DNA from: Astropecten irregularis | Taxonomy: Eukaryota > Echinodermata > Asteroidea > Paxillosida > Astropectinidae | DNA length: 64,000 nt | Assembly (NCBI GenBank): GCA_963971285.1 | Contig: OZ020257.1 | Coordinates: forward strand, 15,824,602 to 15,888,601 | Direction of reading: 5' to 3' | Shown: piece after piece, positions 38,345 to 50,028 of the stretch | Position numbering within the stretch: the first letter of the stretch is position 1 | How the letters are laid out: every line of letters starts with the position of its first letter | The notes under the pieces: generated by a model | What the model saw: the letters and a program-made list of their open reading frames with translations, nothing else | The model's database searches: none | Told to the model about the DNA's origin: nothing | Made by a program: the position numbers and the translations under genes

Positions 38345-38716
38345 TTGCTGTTGCTGATGATTCTGTTACTTTTTTTGTGCTGTTGTTGCTGTAGATATAG
38401 TTGTTGTTGATGTTATTGTTGTTGTTATCATTGTGCCGGTGCTGTTATTTTTGTTGTTTGCTGTTGTTGTTGTTGCTGATGGTGGTGTTGTTGTTGCTTC
38501 TGCTGTTGTTGTTGTTGTTGTTGTTGCTGTTGTTGGTGCTGCTGTTGATGTTGTTGTTGTCGTTGTTGCTGCTGCTGTTGTTGTTGTTGCCGCTGCTACT
38601 GTTGTTGTTGTTGTTGTTGTTGCTGCTGTTGATGTTGTTACTGTTGTTGTTGTTGCTGCTGTTGCTGTTGCTGTCGTTGTTATTGCTGCTGTTGTTGTTT
38701 TTGTAGTTGTTGTTGT
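38345..38716. repeat. Expanded TGT/TGC triplet array
   Basis: About 370 bp of TTG/CTG-type triplets with GATG and CGTTG interruptions. The homologous array upstream of gene B is only about 140 bp. Poly-leucine and poly-valine open frames here are artefacts. Confidence 0.85.
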
Positions 38717-39284
38717 AAACGTTAAAGCTGTATCAATAATAGCTTATTTACAATTCCACGTCAACATTTCATCTTCATTTACTTTCTATAAATAATTTCA
38801 GACAGTGCGTAGTTATTTCTTTGATACAAGTATAAAATAGAAGCATTCTAATTACCAGTGAATAATATATTAACGACGATTACATAATGAATTTTGGTAA
38901 GTCTAGGTAAAAAAAATGTCTACTAAGATATTTACAACCAAGCTGATAATGAGACGCAACTGACGGGAACAGACCAGTTTATTATTGACCCATTCGGCCA
39001 CGCCACATCACATAAATCACTGCAAAAGCCAAACTCGAGGATTTCATAAACATTCGAATAAAATATTTAAATTGTGTCTGTTTGTTTTTATTTTGCTGCA
39101 GAATTGGGAAAAAGTTCGGATATCAACGAAATGATTTCAATTATGTGTGATGATCAGTTTAACTCCTGTTTAAATAACTACATCCATCTTGTCTTTTCTA
39201 CCTTTTGCACACATGTTTTTATTAAAACCATACAACTTTTTTGTTTCAATTCCTTTGCTTATATTGTTATGACTATACGGCCTT

Positions 39285-39425
39285 GGGTCGATTTCACGAA
39301 GCCCTACGATCGATCGTTATTCAAGTTACGAAGGATAACCCGTCTTATCCTATATCGTTGAATTGCAAGGCATCATAAGCTCTACGATTGATAGTAAGTT
39401 ACGATTAGTTTGGTGAAATCGACCT
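39285..39425. mobile_element. Palindromic MITE of the GGGGTCGATTTCAC family, intergenic copy
   Basis: The ends GGGTCGATTTCACGAA and GGTGAAATCGACCT are inverted, with ACGATCGATCG inside. The homologous position in the B-C intergenic block (about 27,665) lacks it, so this copy arrived after that duplication. Confidence 0.65.
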
Positions 39426-40190
39426 CAGGTCAACTATCTTGCACATAATTATAAACATTTACAGCATTCACATTATATTCCAAAACAATAGATGTACAAA
39501 ATCACTCAAATAATCTACTTTACAATGTGTATGACATAAATTATGTTTATGATATAATACATGTAGATAATACAATTACAGCCTCTAAGTTAAGCAGATA
39601 ATATCTACAGATAGGCACTACGTCTCAAGTATAATTATGGCCTCAAATGGCATCAAATTTCAGTAATACACGGAGAGGACTTGCAACGAGTCTATGCCGA
39701 CGTCTGTCACTAGGCCTTCCTACTCTTTACAATAATAGCCCTATGTCGTTCTTTAATGATAATCATACAAAATACATAATCATAGAAGGCCTATCATACC
39801 TATAATTTAATATTTAGCAATAACATTGCTACCTACAAAATACGTATCAGCCGAGCAAAATAAGAGCAAAGAAGGCATAACAGATTAATATTTATCATCT
39901 TCAATGTCCTTTTTTTTTTTTACATTTTATTAAGTATTCGGGTCCAATTCCTAGTCTATAATTATGATAGACGCATTCGCCGTACATCAAGCGAGCGTCT
40001 ATCACATGCATGCAGATTTCCTGATTAATTATGCAAGCCAACCCAGCACTGGCCCCTCTAAGTTTTGACCAATCAACATCCTCGACCTCCGTCATCCTGA
40101 TGGAAACGTTCTCAAAACAGATCTGATTGGCCGATGTGCCGCGTTGCGTAAAATTTGCATGGGGCACGCATGTATCAGACGTTCGAACTT

Positions 40191-40322
40191 AGGGCCTGTT
40201 TGTTTCGGACGAATCTTCGGATCCGGATCCCATTTTTCGGATCCTCCTCCTATGCAGGGTACGCTAAAATGGGATCCGGCTCCGAAGGATTCATGATCCT
40301 TTGCGTGAAACAAACAGGCCCT
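40191..40322. mobile_element. Palindromic MITE with AGGGCCTGTTTGTTTC ends
   Basis: AGGGCCTGTTTGTTTC and its inverse GAAACAAACAGGCCCT bound 132 bp containing GGATCCGGATCCC-type palindromes. Non-coding. It lies inside a segment absent from the paralogous B-C intergenic block. Confidence 0.65.
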
Positions 40323-40569
40323 CAGTGTGGCACGGGGTAGAACGTGTAATACTCAGAATATCCAGTTCCATGCATAAAGAAACGAGTTGATTCTTATAAG
40401 CCACACCAGACATTTTTCTAAACAAAATTGGTATGCTAAGAAAAATGTATTCTATATCATATGCAAATTTTGCTTAAAAGTTGGCGCGAATTTCAAAAAT
40501 CTTTGTAGCATTTTGCAGTGTAGTAAACGCTATAATACATGTAGTACTAACTATGCCCATGAGATAAAA

Positions 40570-40762
40570 GTCCAAAAAGACCAATCCAATTAGCCCCTCC
40601 CACTGCACACGTGGGCAGTGAACACGTGATCCTCTCCATCCAATGCAAGTGCACCACACGTTCCAGTCGCGCGTTTCTCACGCGTTTCTCACGCGGCTGG
40701 CATAAATCACGGCTGTGATTGGTCAGAAACGATTGGGGCGGGGCTAAATGGATCGGTCTATC
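40570..40762. repeat. Conserved palindromic block 3' of gene D
   Basis: Counterpart of 28901-29086 with the same CACGTG pair and GGGCGGGGCTAAATGGATCG end, about 31 bp below the gene D stop codon. Confidence 0.6.
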
Positions 40763-40792
40763 CAGTGATTTACATAATGTAGATCAATGGGT

Positions 40793-43700
40793 TTATCGCC
40801 GTTTGACACACATGAAGATGATGACGTCATACATCAGCTCGAGGAACTCGAAGATGGTCAGTACGGACACGCCGATCCAGAGTCCAACTTGACCGCCCAG
40901 ATCACTGGCAAGGGTCTCACGCTGTATGGTCCCCATTGCCACCCAAACAAAAACGAAACCGAAATACAGTAATAAATACTCGTTTCGCAGTATGTGCAAT
41001 ACAGCTCATGCACACTAACCTTCACCAACATTGAGCCCAAACAACGCGTAACTCTGCATTGGATGTAAATGAATAGTTCTCTATACGATTTTCGTTACAG
41101 TTTCAATTCCTGATCCTCCCTACGTAAAATCACCCAGCAATGACATAACAAACCATCATCATGTATCATTTTGCTTATTTGTTTACTTGTTTACTTGTTT
41201 ACTTGTTTACTCACACTGTATGCCGCAGATTGGTAGATATCATTGAAGTTCAGGTCATCGTAGTAGATGTTGACTCGTAACACATTCTCACTGCAGGCAA
41301 AACGAGAATAAAATGCTCTAAGGAAGACTACACTCTTCTTGGTGAATAAGGGGAATGTTAGTAAATGAAAGTACGACAAATCAAGTACTCCAAAAAAATG
41401 TACGTTTTCGTTTTAAATCATATATTTCTTTAATTTCCTTCCTATGTTTTTGTTTTTACAATGAACCAATCCCTCCATCTCATCCTGTGCCTTCCTCTTA
41501 CTGGCCAGGGGTCAATTTCACCAAACTCATCGTAACTTACTGTCAATCGTAGGACTTATGATGCATTGCATTCAAACATAGAAGTCGTAAGATACGATGG
41601 GTTATCAATCGTACCTCTAGTTAGGATCGATCGTAGGGTTTCGTGAAATCGACCCCAGGCCTCACTCACGTTCAACGACTGATACTTACTCCACGAAACG
41701 CGTGTTGTTCTCAATGTACCGCGCGGTGTCCTTGTTCACCTGTTTTATTCCGTCTTGGACTACCGGCTGAAATTGAAATTTGTAAAGAAGAGGAAAGTGT
41801 GATTTCAATTTCATGTGGGAAGAATATGTTTTATAAAACAAAAAACTTCCTAAAACAAAACAAAAATCACACCATGTGCATCTGCTGTTTTTTTATTGAT
41901 TAAAAAGAGGCATCCCCTTTGAGTGATCCCCCGTGTACTGTTTGTCGGGTTGCAACACTTGCTGCGCGTATCGATACAAATGTATACGTTTTGCTTCATG
42001 GCTTCTGACTGCCAAACGAATAAGATACTTGACTACATGGACACAACTTACACTGGGCTGGGTCACTCAATTGGTATTAAAGAGCACCAGTGCGCTATTC
42101 CAGAGGTCGTTGGTTCGAAACCCACTCCAGTCAATTTAATGACTTAAACATTTTTCCAGTCAGTTTGTATTGTGGTGTTTTGATGATATTAGGTTGCGTG
42201 CTTGCAATATTGTGGTAAACATTAATCCATTTTGTGATAGGCCAATCAAATTGCCTCGTCTTCTTGCTTGTAGTCATCAATCGTTAAAAACTGATCATGT
42301 TGTCCCTGTGAAGGGAATGCAGCATCTCTTAACCAGGACCTGGCGCATGGTCTAAGGTTGCACAGACCAGTCCAAACACCTTAAAGTGTATAACTTGAAA
42401 GTGTAGCTCGGAAAAGACAACAAGAAGCAAATAGCAAACGGGTGATTGGTATTACTTTTGGAAAGGCCTACAGAGGAAGAAATTATTTTAATGCCTTACG
42501 CCTTCCTTGGCAGTATGCCAGGAGGACACATTGATTCTACGTGAGGCAAGAACTAAGATGTGTGGGATCTAAATCGTTTACTCACTTTGTAACCTTCATT
42601 GGGCCACGCTGAGCTGCTGTAACTAAGCATATATTGAGTTTCACTGCAAGAAAAGCAAGACAAAGCACGATCAAGATGGATAAGTTATAAAAGTGTATAA
42701 TGATTACAACAACAGTGCACCAACGACGCCTAAAAGACTTCTTCAAAACGCTGTATCTGACTGTGTACAATATGAACCACGGTATAATTGGCCCACATTA
42801 TGCCAAGATGTTTTAAATGGGCTTCATGACATATACCATTGCGTTACCATTCCACTTATCCGCATAACCACATATTCATCTAGCCCAGTCGACCTTTTCA
42901 AACGGTAAAAGTCATATTGTCTCAAGAATCATCTCACAAAGATGGCTTTTGGTGAAAACGAGAAGTCGCTATATATCCGGATAATTTTGCTAAGTTAACG
43001 AAGTGAACCCCCAAAATCGTAAGTTATCCTGATAATTTCAGTTTGAGTAAAAACTCGCCTTTGCAAGATAAACTATCAAGACCTTCTTTCAGTAAGTCAT
43101 CTTGGCAGGATAAATTATCAGGATATGTCAACTTCTCGTTTTCATTATAATAAAAGTCATCTTGTTAAGATTATTATTGCGACAAGACGACTTTTACCAC
43201 AACAAGAAATCGACTTGGTAATATAAATTTTGTGGTTTATCTTAGTAAAAGAAAATGATTATGGCACTCATGGAGCGCCGTACACGTACTCGCAGCTGAA
43301 GGGGCATTCACATTTCAGTTTGCCTTCTACATATTCATCCTCGATCTTTTCCACGCAATCATTAGTAGCTGCAGGAACAAAACAACGACAACAAAATAAA
43401 ATTGTAGAAATATAAATAATGCAAAATGTATTCATCAAATAACCAAAAGGGGAACTGACTGAGATTTTAAGTCATTGAAAAGTGAACAAAGAAATATTGA
43501 CTGGAGCGGGATGCGATTAAACAGGTGACCTCCTGAATACCGTACAGGCGCTCTACCAACTGAACCATCCAGCCCTATGTTGGTGGTGACCCCAATAGTC
43601 AATTATCTTTGGTCATTTGTCAGTCAGAAGCCATGAAACTACGCACATACCGCTATAACCCAAGGACCATTTTTATCGATACGCGCAGCAAATGCTGCAA

Positions 43701-46700
43701 CCCCAGAAGCAGTACATGTGGGATCGCTCAAGGAGGATGCGGCTTTTTAATGAATATAATCATTAACAAGGGAAACTGTCTGAGTTTGAAGTCATTAAAA
43801 AAGTTGCCATATTCCACGAATATATACGTCGTGTAGAACCTCAATTTACTCACCGTTGACTGAAGAGTTACAAGCGGGTATGGAGTCATTATATCTATAC
43901 TGGATGTCACTGCAATTGCATTTATCCATCACCGCCTGAAAGTAACAGTCTTTATCACACGCCTGTAAGTATATAATAAAAAACATATATAGAAAAGAAA
44001 AGAAAAGAAAAGAAAAGAAAAGAAAAGAAAAGAAAAGAAAAGAAACGAAAAGAAAAGAAAAGAAAAGAAAAGAAAAGAAAAGAAAAGAAAAGAAAAGAAA
44101 AAAAAAGAAAAAAAAAAGAAAAGAAAAGAAAAGAAAAGAAAAGAAAAGAACAAAAAAGAAACGAAAAGAAAAGAAAAGAAAAGAAAAGAAACGAAAAGAA
44201 AAGAAAAGAAAAGAAACGAAAAGAAAAGAAACGAAAAGAAAAGAAACGAAAAGAAAAGAAAAGAAAAGAAAAGAAAAGAAAAGAAAAGAAAAGAAAAGAA
44301 AAGAAAAGAAAAGAAAAGAAAAAAGAACTGAAAAGAACAGAAAAGAAAAAGAACAGAACAGAAGTGGGATTCGAACCTCCGAATGATACAAAATAGTGTG
44401 GTATATTGATCAAGGTTGACTATGTGCATTTTCTCGTTTTACAATCATCATGGACTCACATCCTTGGTGTAGTTCAATCCTTTAAACTTCTTCTGAAACA
44501 CATTGTCCTTCCCGAGAGTGTTTTTGCAGGACCCGTACGGCTCGGATAATCTTTGAATTATAACCTGACAGTAATGGGGAAAACGAAAAAGACATTATCA
44601 TTGCATTGCAACATGACAAACCGCTGTCGTCAATTACTTCAGCCGCACTTTCTAGGCTCTCGTTCGAAGAAATGACTTCTCTAGTATTTCCCAGAAGATA
44701 GAGCCTTTAAAGAACGGAGCTTCGGGTGGGGGGGGGGGGGGGGGGTGGGGTGGGGAGGGGGAGGGGCATTACATTGTTCAGAGTTTACAAGAACCAAACC
44801 GAGATTTATCAATGTTTAATCATGCTTAAATTTCACCCTTGAATAATAAATGATGAATATCTGAAAAGCTTAGTTCTTCCGATTTCATTTGATACCATTC
44901 ATATGATACACACGCATGAATGATTCAAGAAAATATGCAACAAAGCCATCAAAAAGTCGTTTGCAGAACGATATGGTTGAATTTCAAATAAATCATCCGG
45001 TTTGTAGAAAGTACATTTCCAAAAACACCCCCAACATCAGAAAAGATCAAAATCGAGGACAGAACTGATGTGCAACTTGCGAAAGTAGGAATTAGGTGAT
45101 TTCTGCATGGAGAAAAAACAACAACAAAATCTCGCACTGATGGAAGGATTCGGCCAAATAGCGACTGTATTAGAGAAAGTATAAGGGAACAATTATTCAA
45201 CTTGCTTGACTTAAATGATTATATTTCACTCAAAAACCTCTGGTACCTATTATCAGCTAGTGGAGAGGAGTATTCACTTCAATGTATACCTTATTTTTAC
45301 TAACTGTTTCAAATAAGGGGATGAGACTTGATTTTACCATAATTCTACTGTTTCCATGAGTTTGCATACTGCTCTTGACAATCCAGTTATCCAATCAAAT
45401 TGTGCTTGTAAAAATGTGGATATTATAGTTCAGCATTAGGCCAACTTTAACTGTTGCGTTTGACTGTTTGTACACAGCAATTCGGTGTTTACATTTCTGA
45501 GGCATGATACAACAACAACAACATGGCGTGGCTATAAATAAACATTACGTCATCCAAAATAGAATAGACAGGTTGCATACACTACACGTACACTAACGTT
45601 TTTTTAAATGTATTTTTATTTACTAATATATTTTTTTCATGAAATCAACTGAAACTAGAAATTACGTGACCGGTGGTTTGCAATCTGACTTCAATGGAAA
45701 CTGGCAGGGCCAGGAATTATTAAATTCCCTGTTCAAATGATATTATATATCAAAAAAGATTCTGCATGCAGCCTTGAGCCTTGAGATAGGCATATACGCT
45801 TCTCGTTAGGAACCCCTCCCAGAATAATAATTTGCAAGGCCACGTAATTGTTATGAATAATGGACAAATATACACACAAGCAGTATGCACCATACTAATA
45901 GAAATCCGCTTAATTCGTTGACATTGCGATGGACCATTAAAGATCAGCCAAGGCTGCAATCGCAACAATTTGCATATACGCAAAATGGGCTAAATAATTA
46001 CACTGACATGTTGCATATGTGCTTCCATGATGAACTTTAACACGGCATCTCGTTTCCATTCTAAAGTCCTTGGACGCGTATTAATTATTATCTGTATCAA
46101 TTGAGACTGTTTACTGGAAATTTGTAGTCGTACAACAGACCATACAATGCTGCAATTAGCGCTCGGTATTGATATTGAGCGTGGCTCCCATCACAAGGCA
46201 TGCTGTGTTATAGACACAGCGGATCTTAGCCTCGGTGTGTTCGCTTTTTGCCGCCAAGGTCTGGTTTGTGATAATGGCCATCAAGGCCCCACTTTTACAA
46301 TACACACAGCCTTAAAATCACTAATTTTCTCCATGCATTTACATAATACATGTATTTTACCAGTCCTTGGCCTATTCATGACACTTTGTGTAAGGCATGC
46401 AGCAGACTGACACTGAGAAAAGGCAAGACATGAAATTGGCTCGTTTTATGCTCGGGATGAAACTGGAGAGAAATTTTCTAAAAGCAAATTCCGTCTTATA
46501 TTTTTGGCGGGAAACGAGAAATGGAAACTCACCCGGTACATTCCGATGAATGTTTCGCTACCCGGTGCTACATTGGCGCCTTGATCTTCAGGGAAAGGCA
46601 TGTCAGTCTGGTTGTGGACTATGACACGAATCCCAGCACTCGTCTCAATATTTGAGATGTAAAGATCCTGTTGAATGTATATCTCCATAGACAGACCTGT

Positions 46701-49015
46701 ATAGCAGAGTAAAGACTTTTTCAGTTGTAAGAAATGTGCTTGTTTGTGCAAGAAACAAACAAACAAACGCCCCAACAGACATCCTCTAACAAACAAATTA
46801 ATAAACAAGCTAGCAAACATACAAAAACAAACAAACAAACAAACAAACACCCCAACACCCCTACAAATAGCTCAACGAACAAACAAACAACCAATAGACA
46901 CTCCAGATAAACGTACAAACAAGCGAAGAAACAAAAACATCAAAAATAACGCTATATCAATTTGAGAAATCGGATCTCTCTGTCGTTGTCCCTGCATGCA
47001 TGCTCTAGCACCGATTTTTTTGATAATAATTATGGCTTGTATAGTTTTTCGGATCTTTCCAAAGCTCTTGCGTTCGAACCCAAATATTTTGAAATAGAAA
47101 TACGTTTCATCTTGTACCCATTGTGTCTGCCGCGGTACATGAATGACGTCATATTTTGGTTCGTATAGGAGAATGTAGCGCGGCCGTTCACTCTAGAAAA
47201 AATACGAACATTGAGTTCAATATTTGTGAGATTTATTGAGCAAAAAATGGGAAGATGGTGAACACAAAACAAAGCCCAAACTCAAAAAAAATTAAATAAA
47301 AGTGTTATGAGTCTAAACTTGTGTCTTACCGGAATTCTGTCCAATTCCTGTAACATCTTCAATTTGTTCTGGATGCCCCGAATTAAAAGTGTAGCAGTTC
47401 CCGTAGCGATAATTGTAGAAAGTTGTAAAATTACTTCACAAGAAAGACACGAAAAAGAGGAAAAATAATAATCAATTTCAAAGATTATCATTTCAAAGCT
47501 AATTGTTTGATGATCAGTTTTTGGCTTAAAGATATGACCCGATATGCCTTGGTTTGAATTTCCTTTAACGGATGGACCATTGATCACCAAAATTGCAAAA
47601 TTCCAACCATACACTCACTTATCAGGCAGCGCATTATTAGACCATAAAAAGACAAAAAGAGGAACTTAGAGATGAAAAACTAGAAATGTAAAATGAAAGG
47701 GGTAATTGGCTTACTCTTTCGTGCAGGGTTTGTCCTTGAATGTGCACTTGAGCAGCATATCCTTGATGTCGTGGCCCGTGTTAAGCCGTTTTTCGTACGG
47801 TAGACTGCCAATAAACTGCTGGGCCATTTCCTTGGCTTCTACGTCGGGACCGTCCTTCGAGTAGTCAACATTATCCGACTGGTGATACACCTAAACACAT
47901 GCATATTATAGACAAAACAAAAAGACAAATAAGCGATGATTTCTTGACATCAGTAGCTCCTTAATTCTACCTTGATTTACTTCAAGAAAGACAATGTGCT
48001 AAGCTGGTTTGTCTCTGCTTATTTGAGGCCCATGAAATCTGCGAGTTTGTGTGTAAGCTGAAAACAAGGTGGGGGAGGGAGGGGGGGGGGGGGTTGCAGT
48101 TTATAAAATCAACCCAAAATATCGAATGTCTTTTCGGCCATGTGAACTCATTTTATGAAACCCTGCTTTCTGCCTGAAAAATTTGGTTCAAGGTACTTTT
48201 CAGTCCCGAATTCGCATTGTTCCATCCAATGGTTACTATTAATACAACGCCAGATCCGAGGATAAGTTTAGAACCAAGGACCTGGCACAGCGTGGTTTCC
48301 TCAGATGATGCCCGGTTGCACCAGGGCTGGGCCTTGGTCAACCTCCCCCCGTCCACCATCACCGTTCGTCCGCTGCAAACCCTCAGTGACGCAACATGAC
48401 TTCCGTACTTACTTGCGACATCTCGTGAGCCAATGTTGAGTTTTTGCCCAGGACTCCAGTCAGGAATGAACTGTTCATGGCAGCTTTCATTGAGATTGGG
48501 TTCAGGTTGCACCAGGTTACTGCCGGGAATTTTGCCTTCTTTAGAGAGCGTACCTCCATGTTCACGTTTATGGGCCAGCTATAGTACCTGCATGAAAGTT
48601 TGAAAAGAAGTGAATTTACACTTTCATCATTATTGTGCCCGACTACGTCATATAGGCCTATATATACATGTATTATAATGTTTTTCTATAAGAAAGAATA
48701 CAGAAATGTCAGGTATACGTACTTGATGACTAAAGTACATCCCATGTAAATGAACATTCCGAAACCACCCAGGAATAACACCATCCAAGTGATCCGTCGA
48801 AATTTGGATTTGGCTCGGGAGATGTTGGGTATCCCGTGAGCTGCCGTATCGGCGAGGCGGTCGTTTACCACATCCATCAGCCCGGTGCTCGACGTCTTTC
48901 CCCCGGTCTGCGATTGCTCGCGCTCGGTGCTCGGCTGCTTCGGCTTGTCGTCCACGGCCATCGGACTCACCTTTCTTCCTGAATGCGATATGGTGTCAAT
49001 TTTTGAAGAATACAT
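40793..49015 (-). CDS. DEG/ENaC family cation channel subunit, gene D (12 exons, complete)
   Basis: Exons in coding order: 49015-48723, 48587-48413, 47890-47715, 47433-47330, 46696-46533, 44564-44460, 43962-43854, 43368-43290, 42643-42586, 41766-41690, 41290-41215, 40921-40793; about 514 aa. Every exon has a counterpart in gene C with the same phases, and most have the same length. HG is at residues 60-61 and TM1 follows at about 75-95. FPAVTWCNLNP starts the next block. Extracellular motifs are NFTTFYNYRYGNCYTFN, MPFPEDQGANVAPGSETF, ACDKDCYFQ and CPFSCE. TM2 is GLWIGVSVLTIFEFLELMYD with a short tail ending VKRR. The start is the ATG in MYSSKID, aligned with gene C. Its longest intron (about 2 kb, 44565-46532) has no recognisable exon. 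C and D may encode partners of one heteromer, but that is inference. Confidence 0.92.
41508..41656. mobile_element. Palindromic MITE of the GGGGTCGATTTCAC family in gene D
   Basis: Homologue of the gene C copy at 30796-30938 in the same orientation. It is likewise exactly 34 nt from the donor of the homologous exon (41766-41690), so both derive from one ancestral insertion. Confidence 0.75.
41947..42146 (+). mobile_element. tRNA-related SINE, copy 3 (plus orientation)
   Basis: It starts GGGTTGCAACACTTGCTGCG, continues through TTCATGGCTTCTGACTG, then an A-box-like segment (GTCACTCAATTGGTATTAA), a B box (GGTTCGAAACC) and CCACTCCAGTCAAT. It is diverged from copies 1 and 2 but collinear throughout, including the leader before the tRNA-like part. 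It lies in the intron of gene D between exons 42643-42586 and 41766-41690. Confidence 0.65.
42952..43143. mobile_element. Palindromic MITE-like element in gene D
   Basis: GAAAACGAGAAGTCG and the inverse CAACTTCTCGTTTTC are the ends, with ATCCGGATAATTT and AAATTATCAGGAT just inside. Non-coding; intron between exons 43368-43290 and 42643-42586. Confidence 0.6.
43472..43703 (-). mobile_element. tRNA-related SINE, copy 2
   Basis: Collinear with 9983-10214 over its full length. On the minus strand it reads GGTTGCAGCATTTGCTGCG, then TTCATGGCTTCTGACTG, then the tRNA-like body (GGTTCAGTTGGTAGAGCGCC) and a 3' end CAATATTTCTTTGTTCACTT. The B box is damaged. It lies in the gene D intron between exons 43962-43854 and 43368-43290. 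Similar stretches GACTGAGATTTTAAGTCATT and GTCTGAGTTTGAAGTCATTA on the two sides may be an old target duplication. Confidence 0.7.
43991..44362. repeat. (AAAAG)n pentanucleotide array
   Basis: About 370 bp of AAAAG with rare AAACG variants, ending in AGAACAG units. On the coding (minus) strand of gene D it is a CTTTT polypyrimidine tract that stops some 28 nt before the acceptor of exon 43962-43854. The long Phe/Ser-rich minus-strand open frames are artefacts of the repeat. Confidence 0.9.
46752..46935. repeat. (AAAC)n microsatellite in gene D
   Basis: AAAC-type tetranucleotides with CCCCAACACCCC interruptions, between exons 47433-47330 and 46696-46533. Positional counterpart of 33448-33530 in gene C. 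Confidence 0.75.
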
Positions 49016-50028
49016 GCCGCCTAATGTCACAAACTCGGTCTTAAAAGAATAACCCTCAATTGCTTATGACTGATAGTTCTCAACTAAAGACACTCAATTA
49101 TAAAACCCAGCCTTTTTTGTTGTTCTGGAGTTTCATATACCATTCAGCAGCGTCTACAGTGGTTCAGATTATAGTATAATGCAGACAATCTAAGGTTACA
49201 CCCGGATAATGAGCATTACCAAAGGTAGGCCTACAATTAATAGGAATCTTTCCGCTCGATGAAAATGTCAATTTCCAGTGAAGCGCTTTCAAACGCATCT
49301 CTTCACAATTCGACTGATTTCTCGTGCAGCTTTCGCTGCAATTCATAGGGGCGATGATGAATCACGTCAACATTTCTTGGGAGGGGGTGGGTGGAGGTTG
49401 TGCCATTATTTGAAACACGGAGAGACGACATTTTCACTCGACAACTGACATCATTATGCTTAAAACATACACGGGTAAAGCTAATTACTTATAGAATGAT
49501 AATTAGTTTAATAGCACAATACACGATTGAAGCTGCATTTGTATAATATATATCCCATCGTTAAGGTGATACCCCTTTTCGAATAATGGGGGTGGTCCTA
49601 TGGTTATAAGTATAAGTGATATGCATTTACTTTATATAATTTTAATACATACACAATATATTGCTTTACATTTTATACACTTGAGGCCTATTTCTATTAA
49701 GTATGCATATTTACATAGTATAAATTAAGAAGCCCATTAAGTATACTATTGTTCGTAATTACATAGCGTATTATTCACCTTAATAGCATATGAGCATTTA
49801 AAAAATGTAATATTTTATTCAATGAATTTACCACAGACTTCTGTTTTGCTATATAAGAGAATGCTAGTAACTGAATGCGAAAATTCAATAAATGCAAATT
49901 AAAGTTCATTCTAAACCACATTCACACGATATGGGCCTGCTTGGCAACTCGATCTAGGCCTATATCACTACCCTTTAATTACCTGTGAGTGATGTTTTGC
50001 CAAAAGCTCTGGTTTCAATTCGAACAGT

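Larger units (their letters stand above)
36433..40792. other. Intergenic region between gene C and gene D
   Basis: No supportable exon. Contents are two X-box-like sites (36962, 36994), the expanded TGT/TGC array (38345-38716), a palindromic MITE (39285-39425), an inserted segment (39910-40385) and the conserved 3' block of gene D (40570-40762). The stretch 37,800-40,460 aligns with 26,685-28,760. Confidence 0.65.

Noticed and set aside
38401..38795. Long hydrophobic open frames (poly-Leu, poly-Val) resembling a membrane protein
   Set aside because: They are translations of the TGT/TGC triplet array and change residue type with frame.
43846..44429. Three overlapping minus-strand open frames of 152-181 codons rich in Phe and Ser
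   Set aside because: They are open only because AAAAG pentanucleotides lack stops in these frames; only the last part of one frame coincides with the real gene D exon 43962-43854.
46147..46410. 87-codon plus-strand frame inside the largest gene D intron
   Set aside because: No recognisable motif, no splice pairing and no counterpart in the paralogous gene C intron.
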